A DNA stretch of 64,000 nucleotides from NCBI RefSeq assembly GCF_000497575.1, contig NZ_APJI01000001.1, forward strand, positions 186,001 through 250,000. Reading direction: 5' to 3'. The notes below the pieces were generated by a model that saw nothing but the letters and a program-made list of their open reading frames with translations, was not told the DNA's origin and did no database searches. The first letter of the stretch is position 1; every line of letters starts with the position of its first letter. The translations under genes were made by a program, and so were the position numbers. Shown here one piece after another: positions 61,790-64,000 of this stretch. Source of the DNA: Afipia sp. OHSU_II-C1 (lineage in GTDB: Bacteria > Pseudomonadota > Alphaproteobacteria > Rhizobiales > Xanthobacteraceae).

Positions 61790-63007
61790 TCAAGGGCCGG
61801 AAGCAGCATCTATAATCGTGCCGAACGGCTGCCAGCGCTCGCCCACCAGACGTCGAAGCTGCATGGATTTTATGGGGGCCAGATCATCCGGACTGGTGTT
61901 GACTCTGATCCCCGGCATCAGCATGTCGATCTCAAAATTCCGGATATTTGAAGCCTGACGCATAACATTGTCACGGGTGAGATCATCGCCCGCCTGTTTC
62001 AAGACCTGCACCATCGTCTGCGCCATGACATAACCTTGGGTGTTGCCTGTCGCGGTCACATCTGCCCCCGGATAGTATTTTTCCAGAAAGGCGAGATAGG
62101 CCTTGACGCCCGGATCTCCGGCCATCGCCGGATCCGTAGCGTCCTTGAGGAACCCGCCACTGACAATGCCTTGTGACACATCAAATCCCGCAGGTTTGAT
62201 GACGCTGCCGATCGAAGCTGAAGGGATGTTGAGAATATGGACCGGCTTCCATCCCAGTTCCGCAATCTTCCGGATCGCTTGGGCTGCGAATTTCGGGCCG
62301 GTAAAGTTCATGAAGATATCGGCGCCACTGGCCTTTAGCGCGACGACCTGGGAATCGACCGTCGGGACCGAAACTTCATAGCTCGTCTCCGCCACGATCA
62401 TCGAGGCTTTCGCGCCTAGACCCTGCTTCAGTCCGTTCAGGATGTCCTTGCCGTAATCGTCATTCTGGTAGAGGACCGCGATCTTTCCACCCGGGTGATT
62501 GGCCGCAACATATTGACCGTAAACCCTGCCCTCCGTCAGAAACGACGGCTGGAATCCGGTTGTCCATGGAAAGTTTTTTGGATCGTTCCATTTCGATCCG
62601 CCACCGCCGACAAAGAGATGGGGCACTTTCTTCGCATTGACATATTTATGGATGGCCGTGTTGGTCGGAACGCCGAACATGCTGAACAGCAGCAGAACCT
62701 CATCATTCTCGACCAGCCTGCGGGTTTGCTCCACCGTCTTGGGCGGGCTGTAAGCATCGTCATAACTAATAAATCTGATCTTGCGGCCGTTCACACCGCC
62801 CTCGGCATTCACCTTCTCGAAATATGCCGCCTCAGCCTTGCCCAGTAGACTCCAGGCAGAACCCTGCCCGCTGTAGGGCATGGTATTGCCAATCTTGATC
62901 TCGCTGTCAGTCGCGCCTGTATCATATTTCTTCTCGGCCGCGCTGGCGGTGCCCCAGGCCAATACTGCGGCCGCTGCAACATATGCCATGACTGTCATCA
63001 TGCGCAT
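61790..63007 (-). CDS. LIV-type ABC transporter substrate-binding protein (orphan)
   Basis: 405-residue periplasmic binding protein (Peripla_BP_6). The leader is MRMMTVMAYVAAAAVLAWGTASAAE. The mature sequence has TMPYSGQGSAWSLLGKAEAAYFEKVNAEGGVNGRKI and HPGGKIAVLYQNDDYGKDILNGLK. ATG 63007 is preceded by GGAGG with an eight-base spacer. No permease or ATPase gene is beside it within the window, so it may use the transporter of another system. Ligand unknown; relatives are often tied to aromatic-acid breakdown. Confidence 0.87.
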   Translation of the reverse strand: MRMMTVMAYVAAAAVLAWGTASAAEKKYDTGATDSEIKIGNTMPYSGQGSAWSLLGKAEAAYFEKVNAEGGVNGRKIRFISYDDAYSPPKTVEQTRRLVENDEVLLLFSMFGVPTNTAIHKYVNAKKVPHLFVGGGGSKWNDPKNFPWTTGFQPSFLTEGRVYGQYVAANHPGGKIAVLYQNDDYGKDILNGLKQGLGAKASMIVAETSYEVSVPTVDSQVVALKASGADIFMNFTGPKFAAQAIRKIAELGWKPVHILNIPSASIGSVIKPAGFDVSQGIVSGGFLKDATDPAMAGDPGVKAYLAFLEKYYPGADVTATGNTQGYVMAQTMVQVLKQAGDDLTRDNVMRQASNIRNFEIDMLMPGIRVNTSPDDLAPIKSMQLRRLVGERWQPFGTIIDAASGP

Positions 63008-63023
63008 TTCGACGTCCTCCAGA

Positions 63024-63058
63024 CACAATTGTGCGCTTCAGCCGCGCGGACGCGCGGC
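63024..63058. promoter_or_regulatory. palindrome and GC hairpin upstream of the binding-protein gene
   Basis: CACAATTGTG (63024-63033) is a perfect 10-base palindrome 17 bases before the binding-protein ATG. GCCGCGCG / CGCGCGGC (63041-63058) is a perfect 8-base hairpin with a 2-base loop just after the CoA-transferase gene. The first may be an operator or leader element, the second an end-of-message or processing hairpin. Confidence 0.35.
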
Positions 63059-63095
63059 CGACGATCGAGTTTCAAGACATTAATGATCAGGCCGC

Positions 63096-64000
63096 CTAGC
63101 CGGATTCCCCGGCTTTCACAGACGGCTCCGGCTGCGACGCCCGAGGGTGTGAAACAAGCACACCCGTCTCAGCCAGACGCTTCAACTCGGCTTCGGGAAC
63201 TCCGAGCTCACTGAACACCGCGTAGTTATGCTCACCCTGAAAAGCAGGTGCTCCAATTGGCGTCAGCTCGTCGCCGGAGAAATGCCACGGCCGACCGGGT
63301 AAACGGTATTCGCCACCGCTGCGGTCCGGCACATGTTGAACAGCCCCCCAGTATTCACTCCACTCCGATTTGATGAGATCCTTGGTCGAGCGAATTTCTC
63401 CCATCGCGATTTTGGCTTCGTCAAACTGGGCATCAAGTGTCGCCATATCGGGAAAAGTCAGCATCCACGACTGAATGATCTGATGCAGCGCGCCGAAATT
63501 CAGGCGGCGAGCTGCCGCCGACGAGAAGCGAGGATCATCCATCAGATCAACACGGCGCATGGCACGCAGCCACGACGGAAACGTGCGGCTGCCGACAATG
63601 CTCGTTGCTACCGTGAAATGCTCACCGTTCGGACCCGTGAAGAACGAACAGTCAGTAGCACCCAGAATCGCCGGCTCCGCTCCGATGTCGTCATCCGACA
63701 TATCAAGATGGGCTCGTTCATTAATCGCTAGCAGCGTCGCCGCCATAGCGACATCGATGTACTGACCTCGCCCGGTCTTCTGGCGGCTGTTGAGCGCGGC
63801 AAGAATCGCAATCACCGCCTGCAAACCAGTGTAAACGTCAGCATGCGACAGGCTGTCGGTCCGCGGTTCGGCGAGCGCTTCGCCGTAGTGGCGGACGCTG
63901 TTGTGGGTGAACCCTGCCTCGGCCTGCACTGTCGGTGCGTAAGCCATGCGGCTGCGCCACGGGCCGCTCTGGCCGTATCCCGTGATGGACGCGTAAATCA
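63096..64000 (-). CDS. CaiB/BaiF-type (class III) CoA transferase, 5' end outside window
   Basis: C-terminal 300 or so residues of a family III CoA transferase. The visible part begins with the family block SITGYGQSGPW (coded by 63965-64000 and continuing to MAYAPTVQAEAGFT), followed by LSHADVYTGLQAVIAILAALNSRQKTGRGQYIDVAMAATLLAIN. The catalytic aspartate region lies beyond the right edge and cannot be seen. The reading frame is open to the last base, so the gene continues past 64000. It moves CoA between acyl groups; with the LIV binding protein downstream it suggests activation of an imported carboxylic acid. Confidence 0.9.
   Translation of the reverse strand, partial: IYASITGYGQSGPWRSRMAYAPTVQAEAGFTHNSVRHYGEALAEPRTDSLSHADVYTGLQAVIAILAALNSRQKTGRGQYIDVAMAATLLAINERAHLDMSDDDIGAEPAILGATDCSFFTGPNGEHFTVATSIVGSRTFPSWLRAMRRVDLMDDPRFSSAAARRLNFGALHQIIQSWMLTFPDMATLDAQFDEAKIAMGEIRSTKDLIKSEWSEYWGAVQHVPDRSGGEYRLPGRPWHFSGDELTPIGAPAFQGEHNYAVFSELGVPEAELKRLAETGVLVSHPRASQPEPSVKAGESG

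Noticed and set aside
1-64000. CRISPR arrays, prophage, integrases or intact insertion sequences
   Set aside because: No regularly spaced repeats, transposase or integrase-like frames were seen on either strand.

Overview
The window looks like chromosome of a GC-rich alphaproteobacterium of the Bradyrhizobium/Rhodopseudomonas/Afipia group (Nitrobacteraceae). This rests on codon use, Tat-exported Sox proteins, many LIV-type ABC systems, a fused transaldolase/glucose-6-phosphate isomerase and dispersed 'CCGGGCTTGACCCGG' palindromes. No rRNA, tRNA, CRISPR, intact insertion sequence or phage gene was seen. The genus is an inference.

1-11.7 kb, sulfur oxidation. soxY-soxZ-soxB run leftward and soxA-soxX plus a GlcG/HbpS-like gene run rightward from a shared promoter region carrying an ATTC-N8-GAAT site. 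After an HdeD-family membrane gene and a gene-free, repeat-rich stretch (5.5-6.7 kb) come soxW and soxV (ccdA) leftward and soxS, soxR and a YeeE/YedE transporter rightward, then a DsrE-like exported protein and a second YeeE/YedE protein. soxCD are not in the window, which ends just past soxB.

12-31 kb, central and acyl-CoA metabolism. This holds tal-pgi, a beta-hydroxyacid dehydrogenase plus aldehyde dehydrogenase with a divergent LysR, a small PAS protein with an overlapping upstream small ORF, two acyl-CoA dehydrogenases plus an enoyl-CoA hydratase, an OprB porin, a CorA/ZntB transporter, acetoacetate decarboxylase (next to a 3' remnant of what looks like a 3-hydroxybutyrate dehydrogenase), a patatin-like hydrolase, a PiT phosphate transporter, a Wzz/GumC-like protein and a ferredoxin-NADP reductase.

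31-47.6 kb, the most interesting region: an apparent reductive nicotinate pathway in an aerobe. A NicA/NicB-type nicotinate hydroxylase (NicB with three haem-c sites), 6-hydroxynicotinate reductase, enamidase, an ApbE-like UPF0280 protein, two tandem PF06684 proteins, a complete LIV-type ABC transporter, a MarR regulator and nicotinate phosphoribosyltransferase lie together. GTATAC-centred palindromes sit in front of both divergent operons, and a related site precedes enamidase. The UPF0280 protein is a candidate flavin transferase for the reductase, whose clostridial relative carries covalent flavin.

47.6-55.7 kb, an eight-gene leftward operon: dipeptide-type ABC transporter, AtzG/AtzE/AtzH-like amidohydrolase set and an FCD-type GntR regulator. 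55.9-64 kb: two HxlR regulators around a conserved hypothetical gene and a three-subunit molybdenum hydroxylase of unknown substrate, then a LIV-type binding protein and a CaiB-type CoA transferase cut by the right edge. The right half therefore reads as several catabolic modules for N-heterocyclic or aromatic acids, each with its own transporter and regulator.
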